Positions 1-10,173 of a stretch of 64,000 bases of DNA are shown one piece after another. Positions within the stretch are counted from its first letter, which is position 1. Every line of letters begins with the position of its first letter. The notes under the pieces are model-generated. The model was not told the origin of the DNA. It made no database searches and was given only the letters and a program-made list of their open reading frames with translations. Origin of the DNA: Prorocentrum cordatum (Eukaryota > Sar > Dinophyceae > Prorocentrales > Prorocentraceae); assembly GCA_963575745.1 (NCBI GenBank), contig CAUYUJ010018067.1, forward strand, positions 1 through 64,000. Reading direction: 5' to 3'. Position numbers and translations under genes: made by a program.

Positions 1-59
1 CCCCTGCAGTCCGAGATTGGGCTGCGACAGGATTGTACGCCGCCAACCTTTGGACTTCT

Positions 60-290
60 CTTCATAAGGAGTGCCACTGCACGTGTGCCTTCACGGGTGA
101 GCACGACAGAGAGCTGATTCAGGTCCTGCAGCGACAGTTGGACAGGTGTGGCCCTGAGCAGGAGCGCGCCGTCAGAGTGCCCGTCAGTCTTCTGGGAGAT
201 CACCTCAGTCGTGTGCCTCGCGGTGTTTGCCGCGTTCATCATAGGCTACCTCACAGGCAAGCTCCATGGCCATGGTTCCTCAAGGGCTGC
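60..290 (+). pseudogene. Leader segment of the retroelement with one membrane span
   Basis: Two reading frames join near 170-180. The first holds a Cys/His cluster (CHCTC) followed by an amphipathic stretch ending CGPEQERA. The second holds about 20 hydrophobic residues (ITSVVCLAVFAAFIIGYLTG), a likely transmembrane helix. The pieces look like one short upstream ORF broken by a frameshift. It sits directly before the gag-like ORF and overlaps its start. I do not know its function; that it belongs to the element is an inference from position. Confidence 0.35.
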
Positions 291-1718
291 CCGATCTTCT
301 GAAGACGGCCCGCCCGTGGGACAAGCTGTACTGTCTGTACAGCCTGGAGGAGAAGCTGTACCACGAGAGGCTTCTGTGCGCCCACGTGGACGGCTCACGA
401 TGGGCGGTGGCGACGCCTGATGGCGACGTGTACGTCGAGGACTTCGCCGACGACGACCGCGTGGAGATCCACCGAGCTGGTCCTCGTGGAGGGGCGCCGC
501 CGCAGCTGCGCAAGAAGATGCTGTACCGCTTCGACATGGACGAGCAGGGGCTGATCGCCCTCGTGGACGAGGGGGTGCGGCTGGCGGAGTCCGAGCGCCA
601 CGAGGTCCGCCACAATCCAGTGGCGAGGCCACCAGGGGTGGTCCGCCGGCTGCTGGGGAAGCAGCACTCATTCCATGCGGTGGCGGACGGCGGCACGGAC
701 ACCCCGCGTGGTTCCGAGGTCGGCTTGGCGGCCGGCGCAGCGGAGCCGCCGCTGCCGCCGCCAGGCCGTGCCCCCCCGCCCAGGTCGGGCGCCGGCGGAG
801 GTCCCCTCCCGCCGGTGCAGCTGGATGACAGCTGGGTCGCCCTGGAGTCGCGGCTGGGGTTCAGGCGGGGCTCTCCAGTTGACGTCACGTTCGCCGCCGT
901 CTACGCCATGGACGACCGCGCGCTGGCCTCGTTCCCAGAGGGGGTCATCACGCTTGGGGACCCTCTCCGACGAGGTGCCGCTCTCGCCTCGAGACGCCCA
1001 GGAGGACGTGCTGGACGAGCGCATCCTGAGGTACCGTCGGAGCGGGACTGGCCAGCGGCGTCGTGCCTTCGCGGAGGTCGTCGCGGAGCAGCGCGAGGTC
1101 CTCTCCACGGAGGAGTGGCGCGTGCAGGGGCCCGCTACCATCGGCTGGCTGCTTCAGGCACACCTGGAGCAGGGGAGCGGGCCCGTCCAGCGACACTATT
1201 GGTGGCGACAGATCCTGGGGTTGGCCGCGGCCGACCCAGGGGTCGACGAGCACTTGTTCCTGTGCGAGCTCATCGAGACGGCATCGACGGCTGACCAGCT
1301 CAACCTCCCGGGCTGCGAGGCGTTTGAGCTGGCGGCCAGGCGCTTCCAGCTCTGGGAGGAGGTGTACTCGGAGGCGCTCCGCCAGGTCGAGGTCGCGGGC
1401 ACCGCTGGGGCCACTGCCGACTCGGATGGCTGGCTGGGCGAGCGCAGGATCTTCCTCGGGGGCACCCGCGCCAAGGGGCATGCGCTCGTGTCGCCGCCCC
1501 TGGAGAAGCACGTGGCGGAGAGGATGCAGGAGGAGAGCGCCATCCTGAAGGAGCGGCGCAAGGGCCGAGAGGAGCGCCGCATGGCACGCGGCGCGGGCGG
1601 CAGCGGCGCCGACGTCGCACCAGGAGGAGGTGATCAAGGTGGTGGCGGCGGCGGCGCTGGCAGCGGCGGTGGCCCGAGCGGCCGAGGCCGTGGCGGCCGC
1701 GGCCGTGGGCGGGCCTAG
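266..1718 (+). pseudogene. gag-like ORF1 of the DIRS-like element, frameshifted
   Basis: The first half reads in the frame of the ATG at 266 and includes a segment around TPDGDVYVEDFADDDRVEI. Near 960 the sensible reading moves to another frame (continuing SDEVPLSPRDAQEDVLDERI) and runs to a TAG at 1716-1718. The C-terminus is a Gly/Arg-rich tail (repeated GRG/GGG), suited to RNA binding. No CCHC zinc knuckle is seen. Placement directly upstream of the polymerase ORF supports a nucleocapsid-like role. A single-base indel near 960 explains the break. The gag assignment rests on position and composition, not on a recognised fold. Confidence 0.5.
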
Positions 1719-1802
1719 CCCGCCGCCAGTTTTTCGGCTTGTGCGCGGCCGCTGCAGCCCCCCGGGCAGCGGGCGCAATCTCAGGGGAGGGCCGCCACTG
1801 CG

Positions 1803-3990
1803 GTGGTGATGGCGGCCTCGGCGCAAGGAGTCTCGGACAACAGCGTGGCGCGCGACGTCCTGCCTCTCCCGCTCGGCGCGACGCTCGACGAGCTGCTGCG
1901 TGGGGCGGCGGCACGCCTTCTGCCGCATGGCGGCGGACGGCGCGGGCGGCAGCGCCGGCACCAGGAGGTCTGGCTGCGCGAGGGCATCGCCGCGCTGAAC
2001 GACCTCGGTGGCCGGGGGGCGGACACTCCGGTGGGGGCCCCCACGGCTTGCCAGGTCGCCGCCGTGCGGCGCCTCGCGCAGCTCTACGGCAGGGTGGAGC
2101 CGCCGCCTTCCGACGTGACTCCCCTGGGGGCGTGGCGGGCGCTCCAGGCTTCGCGGAACGGCTATGCAGGCGTCATGGCCGAAGGTGCATCGACAACCTA
2201 CAGGAAGGGGGCCATGGCGCTCCCGCGGGCTGCGGCAGGGCGAGTGCGGCTTGTTGACGTGCTGCCGCCGCACCTGCAGTCTCTTCTGTCTGATTCGTCG
2301 CAGACGTTACGAGAGCCTGAGGCTCGCAATTTTGCTTTGGGTGAGGCGCCCAGGGTCTGTGCCATGGACCCAGCGCTGCAGCGACGTGGCTACCAGTTCG
2401 GCGAGTGCCTTTCTGAGCTGCTCGCCGCGGGCATCATCGAGCGCGCGTCCGAGGGCAGCATCATCGAGCGGGCTGGCATCTTTTTTGTCCCAAAGAAGGA
2501 CTCGTCGCTTCGGCTGATCTTCGACACTCGGAGGTCCAATGCCCATTTCCAGGGCCCTCCCTACACCCTGCTCGCGAGCGGGGAGGCCCTGGCGAACTTG
2601 GAGGTTGATGCTGCTGAGGGGGTCGCGGTGGCCTCAGGCGACGTAGAATGCTGCTTCTACCAGTGCGAGCTGCCTTGCTGGGCACGTGCCTTCTTCGGCT
2701 TGCCAGCGGTCCAAGCGCGATTTTGGGATCCAGCAGCCCGTCAGCAACTCGGGGATTCTGATCCGTCCGAGATGATCCGCTTCGTTGCCAGAGTGGTGCC
2801 CATGGGCTGGTCGTGGGCCGTGCACCTCATCCAGGAGGCCCACGCACGCGTCCTGAGCAACGTCAGCCCGGAGGCGCCCTGGATCGCCGACAAGGTTCCC
2901 GCGCCGGCGCTCGGGGCTCAGTGTTCCACCGCCAAGATGCTGTACATCGGCAACGTCGCGGTCTTCACTTCAGGCAGCGGCGACCCCACCCTGGAGGTGG
3001 AGCGCATGTTGGCCGCGCTCAGTGCGCGGGGCATTCAGGCTTCCTTCGACCGCGATGATGGGGACCTGCACACCCTGCTCGGCTTCGTGCTGCACAAGCC
3101 CTCGGCCACTCGGCGTCTTTCACAGAGCAAGTTCTGGCGACTGAAGTTCAGCCTCGATTTTGTGCTCACGCCGGGACGGCTCGTCACTGGGCGCGAGCTC
3201 GAGAGGCTGATGGGCCATATCACGGCCGCCGTCATGCTGCAGCGGCACATGCTCTCGCTATTCCATGCGATCTATGAGTTCTGCAGGCGTTCGCGTGACA
3301 AGCGGCAGCCACTCTGGTCGTCGGTGAGGCGGGAGCTTTCCTGGTTCAGAGCGCTACTTCCCTGCGTGACAGTCTCGCTGGGCCGAACTTGGTGCGAGCG
3401 CGTCACTGCGACCGACGCCTCGCCTTGGGGGTTCGGCGTCGTGGAGCAGCTGTGGCCCGTCAGTGAAGTTCGGCGTATCGGGGGCCTCTCGGAGCGCAGC
3501 CGCATTAGAGGGGTCCTGACGGCCGACTACGCCCCCAGGGACACGCTGGTCGAGCAGCAGCTCCTGCACGCCTCGGCTGCCGACGTCACCGCGGAGGGCA
3601 CCCTGACCCACTTCGAGGAGGTGCCTGCAGCGCGGCTCTTGGCCGACCCATGGGCGGTCGCGGCCGCGCGTCGCTGGCGGCGGGCCGCGGCCATCCACGT
3701 CTTGGAGGCTGAGGGGGCCCGCTGGGCTGTGCGGCGCCTTGCTCGCAAGTCGCAGCTGCACGGACATCGGCGCCTCATCCTGGGTGACAACCTCGGGGTG
3801 GTGTGCGCATGCGAAAAGGGCAGAGCGGCACATTTTGCACTCAACGTCGTCTGTCGGGAGATCTGTGCCATCTCAATCGCCTCCGGGATGCAGCTCAGGT
3901 TCAGATGGATTCCTTCAGAGCTCAATCCTGGAGATGCTCCCTCTCGCAGGTTCATGCCAGGCATGGGAAAGCAACACGGTGTCGGACAAT
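1803..3990 (+). pseudogene. Reverse transcriptase and RNase H of the DIRS-like element
   Basis: From the ATG at 1803, a fingers/palm segment begins around residue 226 (FVPKKDSSLRLIFDTRRSNA). An aspartate-containing motif A-like stretch follows (SGDVECCFYQC) and then a GWSWAVHLIQEAHARVL segment typical of DIRS-like RTs. The RNase H domain is at about residues 535-710, with three acidic landmarks: ATDASPWGFGV, LGDNLGVV and NPGDAPSR. The expected catalytic Y-x-D-D/N motif reads YIGNVAVF near residue 380, so the key aspartate appears replaced by glycine and polymerase activity is probably lost. The frame stays open past 4000 but no longer encodes the next domain. Homology is confident; inactivity is inferred. 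Confidence 0.8.
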
Positions 3991-4074
3991 GCGGTGCACC
4001 CTCAGCCAAGGGTGAGAAAGGCACACAGCATGCTGGTCCTCTATCCGGAGCCATCGGCTCGAGGGAGCACAACC

Positions 4075-5325
4075 ATGCCAGTGACGGCGTGCCGGGTCAA
4101 CCCCGCCTACGGCAAGCGCGCCCGCGATGCAGCGGCGCCCAGGCCAGCGCCAACCACCCGGCGCGCCTTCGGCTCGCGCGGCGGGCACGGGCTGCCAGGC
4201 CCTTTGGGCTCCCGCCAGGGCTGGACATCCCCAGCGCCGCTGAGCGACAGGCCCGCAGAGGTATGTGCGCGGCGGGCGCGGCTGTGTCCGCGGCTCTCGC
4301 GACTGGCGGCGCGTCGGGTGCGACGCGCTACCGAGCTCTCGCACCTGCGGGCGCTGACCATGCTCTTGGGCTGGCTACGGCTACTTGCGCTGCCGTGCTG
4401 GACCCCCGCGCAGTGGGACGAGACGCTGGTGGACTACTCCGAGTGGGCCTTCGACCGCGGCATGGGCCGGGAGGCGTTCTCACGCACCCTCTGTGCCGTG
4501 GCTTGGGGCGAGCCTGCGCTGGGAGGCCCCGTGCGGCGCCTCTTTCCCGCGGCGCGCGCGTCGCTGTCAGGCTGGGCGCGCCTCCAGCCAGGGCACTCCC
4601 GCCCGCCATTGCCGCGGGCAATCGCCCTTGCGATGGCTGCCGTGCTGGTCTCGATGGGCAAGCCGGACTCGGGTCTGTGCATCCTGGTGGCCTTCGAGTG
4701 CTACCTGCGCCCCTCCGAGGCCGCGACCTTGCTGGCCAAGCAGCTGCTTCCAGGCAGGTGCAACGAGGTCGGGGTGCTACAGTACCCTCTCCTCATTCTG
4801 CACCCAGAGGAGCTCGCTACCAGCTCCAAGACGGGCGAGTTCGACTCCACGGTGGCTTTCGACCTTCCCCGACATCACTGGATTGGGCGCGCGGCCGTGC
4901 GGCTGCAACGGCTTCGACGCGAGGGCGAGCTCCTGTTTCAGATCTCCTACCCGCAGCTCCTGGCCGACTTCCATGCTGCCTGTCACTACCTCAAGCTCGA
5001 AGGTTTGGGCTTCTCGCCGCACTGCCTGAGGCGCGGCGGCGCGACCCGCGACCGCGCGGCAGGCTGCCGCTCACTGCTGGAGGTGCAAAGGCGAGGAATG
5101 TGGAGGGCGGCGTCATCGGTGCGGAGGTACGACAAGGCAGGACGTCTGGCGCTGGTCATGCGGAGCCTCAGCAACGCCCAGAGGAAAGGCTGCGAGGTGT
5201 GGGCGGCAGCCGCCCAGCGGCTCTTCGACAACGCCTACGTGCTGCCCTCCGCGCCAGCCGCCTCGGCGAGCGGCGGGCTTTCCTCGACCTCTTCTCAGGC
5301 TCTGGTGGCCTTGCCACGGAGCTGA
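4075..5325 (+). pseudogene. Tyrosine recombinase (integrase) domain
   Basis: Read in +1 relative to the RT frame, ending at a TGA at 5323-5325. Catalytic landmarks of the tyrosine-recombinase family are present in order: Arg in CYLRPSEAATLL (about 4708), His-x-x-Arg in SPHCLRRGGATRD (about 5020), a Trp in RGMW, and the nucleophilic Tyr in VRRYDKAGR (about 5128). The spacing of 36 residues from His to Tyr fits the family. The catalytic core looks intact even though it is out of frame with both neighbours. In DIRS elements this enzyme inserts the circular cDNA without target duplication. The start is uncertain because the upstream junction is a frameshift near 4000. Confidence 0.75.
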
Positions 5326-6023
5326 AGAAGAGGGGGCATGCGGTAGTTTCAATCGACGTGCTCCTAGGGCCCGAGTGTGATTTGCTCCAAGATGATGTCT
5401 TCCGCACTCTTCGTGGCTGGCTTGAGTCTGGCATCATCTGGGGCATGTTTTCAGGTAGCCCGTGTGAAAAATGGTCTCAAGCACGCAGGGCTCCGCCGCG
5501 CAGTGTCATGCCTCGACGCTTGCGAACTAAAGGGCACCTGCGAGGCCCCCCGAATTTAGAAGGGGCCGACTATCATGATGTTGTCACCTCTAACATTCTG
5601 GCTGACAGAATTGCCCTGCTGCTCGGCATCGCCCTGAGACGCCAACTGCCAGCGGGTGAGGAAAATCCTGCGTCAAGTCTGCTGTGGCTGCTCCCCAGCC
5701 GCCAACGTTTTCTTTCGCACGCTAATGTTCAGACTGTAGTCTTTGACTATTGCGGCGCTGGCCGCCCGTTCCGAGCTCGCACGCGCGTGGCGCTCGCCAA
5801 CATATCTGTTCCGCCAGAGCTGTGCACCTGGCACTGTAAAGGTAGGGGGGTCTGTGCGTTTTCTGGCAAGCCTCACCTTGTTCTGACGGGTAAGTCCAAG
5901 GCCGGCTTCCTTACCCATCTTAAGGCGTCCTATCCCCCTCGCCTGTGCTTTGTGCTCGCTCGAAAACTTTCTCACAGCTGCGTGTCCCTGCGGGCCAGCC
6001 GCCTTTGGAATTTGATGCGGTAA
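5243..6023 (+). pseudogene. C5-cytosine-methyltransferase-like domain of the retroelement
   Basis: This domain returns to the RT frame, overlaps the recombinase end and stops with TAA at 6021-6023. Motif I (SAM binding) is FLDLFSGSGGLATELKKRG. A motif IV-like Pro-Cys is in SGSPCEKWSQAR with the Cys near 5463. A motif VI-like EENPASSLLW and a motif VIII-like RPFRARTRVAL follow. A Cys-rich tail holds WHCKGRGVCAFSG then KPHLVLTG. Together these suggest a DNA C5-methyltransferase relative, although no target-recognition domain is obvious. Retroelement-borne cytosine methyltransferases are known in dinoflagellates. Whether this one modifies DNA is unknown. Confidence 0.6.
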
Positions 6024-6064
6024 TCCAGTACATTGCTTGAAGACGGGGTTTTATTCATGAAGAT

Positions 6065-6318
6065 GGGTTGTGTTGGGCAAACGGCCCACGCGACATGTTG
6101 TCTTCGCCTCAGCATTTCTCTGGACAGCAAGAATGAACATAGCAGTGCACGGTATTGTTCATTTCAGTGGTCCGCTTTACTTGCTCTGTAGCCATCGCTT
6201 CTGCCCTCGCCAGCCCAAAGCCTATTTAATTGTAGCGTTCTCTGCGGGTTGTGTTGGGCAAACTGCCCACGCGACATGTTGTCTTCGCCTCAGCATTTCC
6301 CTGGAAAACAAGACTGAA
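6065..6318 (+). repeat. Direct repeat pair (73 bp, 181 bp apart) at 3' end of the retroelement
   Basis: Two copies start at 6065 and 6246 with GGGTTGTGTTGGGCAAAC and continue through GCGACATGTTGTCTTCGCC to about 6137 and 6318. There are only a few mismatches. They lie 42 bp after the last stop codon, where Ngaro/DIRS-type elements carry the B1-A2-B2 split repeats. The upstream A1 partner would lie before this window. Confidence 0.7.
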
Positions 6319-6329
6319 CAAATTGTTGA

Positions 6330-6500
6330 CGCTTCGCGTATCCCAGCCAGCGCGCCCTGTTCGCGTATCCCAGCCTGTGCATTCCGCGCGTTCTCGCGCT
6401 AATTATCGTGCTCTGTGCCCCAGCCTCGTTCACACCGCCCTCTGGACTTTTCCTTGCGGGCCGCGAATCAAAAAAAAGTATCCCAGCCAGCCCATCCAGA
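6330..6500 (+). repeat. Dispersed CGTATCCCAGCC motif, three copies
   Basis: GCTTCGCGTATCCCAGCCAG occurs at about 6333. Related copies follow at about 6360 and 6478. The same motif reappears singly near 36212 and 52945. It may be the conserved end of a dispersed element. No coding sequence is seen. Confidence 0.5.
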
Positions 6501-6559
6501 AACGTTGCCCAGGGGAGTTGAGGTGATCAAGGAACTGGGGGAGCATGCGGAAGAACAAA

Positions 6560-6806
6560 GGGCGGGGGAAACCGTCCGAGGTGGGGGAGGGAGAGGAGGG
6601 AGGAGGGAGGAGGGAGGAGGAGTCGGAGGAATAGGCGGATAAGCAGGAGAGGGAGGGAGCGATCGATCATGCAGCAGTGCAGTCGAAGGCACGATAGCAC
6701 CGAGCATCAGAAGGGTGGGTCAAAGGCGGGCCCGATCAATCACAGAGGGAGGAGCAGGAGGAGAGGGAGGAGGAGCAGGAGGAGGAGGAGGAGGAGGAGG
6801 AGGAGA
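6560..6806. repeat. GGA/GAG microsatellite
   Basis: Imperfect (GGA)n covers most of this stretch, purest at 6743-6806. No gene is seen. Confidence 0.85.
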
Positions 6807-6849
6807 AACAAAGGACGAGCATAAGAGCCTCTTCGGTTACTCTTGGGAG

Positions 6850-7605
6850 TTTGTGCAGGCCTCTTGTAACGTCTGGGGGGCATCTTGGGTGCCTCGGGGA
6901 TCATCTTGAAGCCTCTTGGGGGCCTCTTGGAGGCATCTTGGGCGCCTCGTGGGGCCGTCTGGGCGCCCTTGGGGCTCTCTTGGGGCGCTCTTGGGTGCCT
7001 TGGGAGCGTTCTTCGGGCCATCTTGGAGGACATCGATCAATACAAGGGGGTTCCCTGATTACCGTCGCCATTCTAGAGTGCCTAAACTCGCCTCTTCTGT
7101 CCCTCTTCGGGCGCTCCTGGAGCGTCGCTCTTGGGGCCGTCTTTGGGTTCTTTTGCGCCTCTCTTGGGGCCCTCTTGGGTTCTCTTGGAGCCATCTTGCG
7201 GCCTCGGAAGGCCATCGGAAGCGAGAAGGCGAGGCATCAGACACAAACATGATTTTCCATATGTTTTGGAAGGACTTTGGCCTTGGAAGGATTTTGGCCT
7301 CTTCGGGGCCTCCTTGAGGAGCTCTTTGGCCACTTTGAGCCGCCTTGGAGCGGTCTTTGGGCCTCTTGGCATCTTTGGGTATCTTGAGCCATCTTGGAGC
7401 TCATCTTGGGCTCTCCGAGGCGCTCTTGGCGCCATCTTGGGCCATCTTGGACGCCCCAACCCCTCGGAGGATCCCCCGTCCAGGTCCAGGGGAGGGGGTA
7501 GGGGGAGGGGTAAACCTCCCCCCGAACGTGAAGAGGGGCAGGTGGAAGACAATACACGCAAGACCAGGTACGCCCTAAAGGGCTGGTGGGATTCGCGTCG
7601 CCTCC
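6850..7605 (+). repeat. CTTGGGG-array element, subfamily A, copy 1
   Basis: A degenerate short-unit array built on GCCTCTTGGGG fills 6860-7450. It is followed by a conserved non-array tail: AGGGGGAGGGGTAAACC near 7496, then CCTAAAGGGCTGGTGGGATT near 7576. The same array plus tail recurs at 53390-53970. Translations in several frames are open but differ only in repeat wording, so no gene is called. Confidence 0.75.
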
Positions 7606-7639
7606 TCCTCCTCCTCCTCCTCCTCCATTCCTGTTCCTT

Positions 7640-7800
7640 ATGAGTAATTCCTCTCTGTCGCATCCCAAGACGTGTTGGCCGGGCGTTTCGCCTGAGACTT
7701 CCTTACGATTTCCACCGTGCCCCCTGGCACGTTGAGGCGTGGAAGAATGCCAAGGTCTGCCTGGTAGAGTTTTTTTGAATTCGGACTTCGACCCATGGGT
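7640..7800. repeat. Dispersed repeat, inverted copy near 18285-18425
   Basis: The stretch ACCGTGCCCCCTGGCACG followed by GGCGTGGAAGAATGCC (about 7715-7758) matches the reverse complement of about 18287-18328. This is a small dispersed repeat of unknown origin. Confidence 0.5.
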
Positions 7801-7836
7801 AAGCATTCGCTGGCTTCGCAATGCGGGTTGTGTATC

Positions 7837-8505
7837 TAATGACCTTCGGCTTATCCTGCCATCTTGCCTCGGTTGTGGGTCATAGGCCTCTATGATGTTC
7901 GTTGGGATGTCGCGGGAGGCCTCTCGGGGGTCTCGTGGGGGTAGTTTTTGAGGCCTCTTGGGGGTTGTTTTGGAGCCTTTAGGGGCGTCTTGGGGGCCTC
8001 TTTGGGGCATCTTGGGGGCCTCTGGTGGCCTCGTGGGGCCTCCTGGGGTATCTCTGAGCGGAAGGCTCGGATTTTCGGTTCGTGCTTTCCCTTTTGGGCC
8101 CCCCTTGGGGCCGTCTTGGGGCTGCCTGGGGCCCCCGCTTGGGTCGTCTTGGGGCCCTCTTCGGGGCCTCCTGGGCCATCTTGGGGCGGTCTTGGGAGCC
8201 TCTTTGGCCGTTTTGGAGCGTCAGAAGCTCGAAACGTCGAGAACACCCAAGACATTGAAATACCTAAGGCAACTACATGATTTCAGCCTTTTGGGGCCCG
8301 TTGGGCAAGGCTCTCGGGGCTCTGTTGGGACGTTTCGAAGGCTTCCTGGTCCGTCTTGGCAAGCCGCGATGGCCCCATAGGGCACGCGACAAGCCCTAAG
8401 AGATCTGAGATTCGGGGTCTGGGCCCTCAAAAATCCTGAGGATTGAGGACTGAGGCTCCAGGGGATTGATCAAGGGACCTGGGGACACTCCAGCTCATGC
8501 CTCAA
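7837..8505 (+). repeat. CTTGGGG-array element, subfamily B, copy 1 (complete-looking)
   Basis: This element is modular. A left flank of about 90 bp (ACCTTCGGCTTATCCTGCC ... GTTCGTTGGGATGTCGCGGG) leads into a CTTGGGG array. A non-array interruption (GGCTCGGATTTTCGGTTCGT) follows, then a second array, a junction of the type TTGGAGCGTCAGAAGC, and a right tail containing GAGGATTGAGGACTGAGGCT and GGGGACAC. The left flank recurs at 19790 and 54539, the interruption at about 20030, 54750 and 62040, and the right tail at about 56930-57010. The fixed module order argues for one element family rather than random satellite. Confidence 0.7.
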
Positions 8506-8712
8506 GGGCACGGTGACGGAATTCCAGCCCCTGGGAGTAGTTGGATGGAAATAGTCGGTCTCCCACCCACTGTCCACGCACTGCCGGCTCCACGTCCACG
8601 CTGTAGTTGCTCTGTCTGCCTCTCCTTGAAGAAAGCTACCATGGCGTTGATCCTTTCCTCCTGCGAATCTGGTTCCTCTACTCCTCCTTCGGGTTGGGTT
8701 GGGGTGGTCTGG

Positions 8713-10035
8713 TAGGTAGTCACCACCCGTCCGCGATCAAGTACCACGCGCTGACCACGAGCACCTTTGCGCTGAGCGCCAGCCACGCGGGCAAGAGCCT
8801 CGCGTTCAAGAGGTTCTTCTTCCCCGTGCTGACCGAGGACGAGTTTGCGGGGACTGATCGCTCCAACTTCCTGCAGCTGGTCCAGGACGCGATCGACGTG
8901 GGTGCTGCCCTCCCCGACGAGTCGGAGCACTCCGCCAGGCGCTTCGAGGACGTCGCTGGAAAGGAGGCGTGCGGGGCAACCGCCAGGGTCCGCCTCGCGA
9001 CAGTGCTCGGGGAGTCTGACCACCGCACGCAGTCCGAGTTCCACTTTCACGGGGTCCACGCCGACGGCTACGGCAGCGCGGGGGGCAAAGAGGTTGGTGG
9101 CCTCGCGGTCCGCGACGTGGAGCGCATCTGTCAGGAGGAGCTGGGCAGCCTTGCGGACTACTCCCAGAGGATGGACGTCCACGCCGCCATCTACGACAAC
9201 GACCTGGACTCGCATGCGCGTCGGCTTCTCGACCACGGTGTGCCCGTCCTCGCGCTCAGGTGGCCTTCGGGCGACGGGAGTCTGCCGCCGCTCTTCCACT
9301 CGGTGATCGTTCGCGTGCCCGACACGCAGTAGGTGGTCGAGATTATTTCTGCGACCGCGCCGTCGGATACCAGACAGGCAGTCAGAGATCTCCCGATGGC
9401 TCGTCACGTCTTCCAGGGTCAGGAGCTGGTCCTACTGATGAGCAGTTCGGGCCCTACGCAGCCACACATCAGTCGCTCGCACTATGATTTGGACGCTGTC
9501 AAGGCACACTACGAACAGTTGTTACAGATGAAGCGCATCTACGAAGTGCGGAATGCAAATGTCGGAGTTGGCTTCGTGTCTTACTGGCACCAGAGTGTTT
9601 CCGGGGCAGAGAAAGACCCACTCCGCGTGCAGGTAAATGGATTGGAATCGGCCCGACCAGTCTGTGGCAGTAGCACACACCACAGCGTGGCTCGAACGGA
9701 GGCTCGAGAATATCAGCTCGCCCTAAATGCTGTCCTGCACTTCCTGCTGGCCGATTTGGGGCGACATCCATTATACAGTCTCGGGGGTGCCCGCGGAGCA
9801 CTTTGAGTCGGTGCAGCAGAAGTATGGCGATGCTGGTATCGGGTGCATGCCAGTCAGGAAAGAGGACGACTTAATCACAGGCTACTTCCCCATGCCAGGG
9901 GGGATGTACCTGGAAATGCAAGTGAGTGGCTTTGGTGGGGTCTTGCCCGCAGGGGAGGGCGTGCGGAATTGGAAGCCGAAAGATGCGAATGACGTTTACG
10001 CTCTCGGCTTTTGGAAGTTGACCTGCCTTCCCTGA
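8713..10035 (+). pseudogene. Damaged protein-coding gene, possible vicinal-oxygen-chelate-like repeats
   Basis: Codon-like sequence starts after a repeat arm at about 8712 and stays open to an in-frame TAG at 9330-9332. The same frame then continues sensibly (VVEIISATAPSDTRQ...) to about 9632. A third block in another frame (GDIHYTVSGVPAEHFESVQQ, about 9760-10035) ends in TGA. The first block has no recognised family. Segments such as HARRLLDHGVPVLALRWP, FHSVIVRVPDTQ and IHYTVSGVPAEHF have the look of glyoxalase/vicinal-oxygen-chelate strands, but this is only suggestive. The internal stop and the frame change at 9632-9760, for which I found no phase-consistent intron, favour a pseudogene. 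A readthrough stop or unrecognised intron remains possible. Confidence 0.5.
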
Positions 10036-10097
10036 GAGAGGGCGTGATTGGCTCGAGACGAATTGGTGTCCTCGTGGATGCCAAGCAACAGTCTGTG

Positions 10098-10173
10098 TTA
10101 TGACAGCGGTGTTCGAATTCGGGACCTGCACGCTTATGGGGTCTGATATTTTAACTCGTTGAGCTTTCTGCAT
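10098..10173 (-). other. tRNA-like sequence (tRNA pseudogene or SINE head)
   Basis: On the minus strand, AAGCTCAACGAGTTAAAAT resembles an A box. About 35 bp later GGTCCCGAATTCGAACACC resembles a B box plus T arm (usual GGTCCCGGGTTCGAATCC). The A-to-B distance is right for a tRNA. The acceptor ends do not pair convincingly, so this is more likely a tRNA-derived remnant than a working tRNA. Confidence 0.4.

Larger units (their letters stand above)
1..6320 (+). mobile_element. DIRS-like tyrosine-recombinase retroelement, 5' end outside window, degenerate
   Basis: Ordered domains identify this as a DIRS-type retroelement: leader segment, gag-like ORF, reverse transcriptase with RNase H, tyrosine recombinase (in place of a DDE integrase) and a C-terminal methyltransferase-like domain. 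DIRS elements integrate through a circular intermediate using the recombinase and have split or inverted terminal repeats rather than LTRs. The 3' flank carries a 73-bp direct repeat pair (6065 and 6246) of the kind expected for split repeats. At least four frame changes (about 170-180, 960, 4000 and 5250) and a changed RT catalytic motif indicate a dead copy. The left end is not in the window. High confidence in class, lower in exact limits. Confidence 0.85.

Noticed and set aside
4000-5240. Continuous 1406-codon polyprotein frame through the recombinase region
   Set aside because: The frame is open only because of high GC content. Recombinase motifs lie in the +1 frame here, so the middle third of this frame is not real coding sequence.
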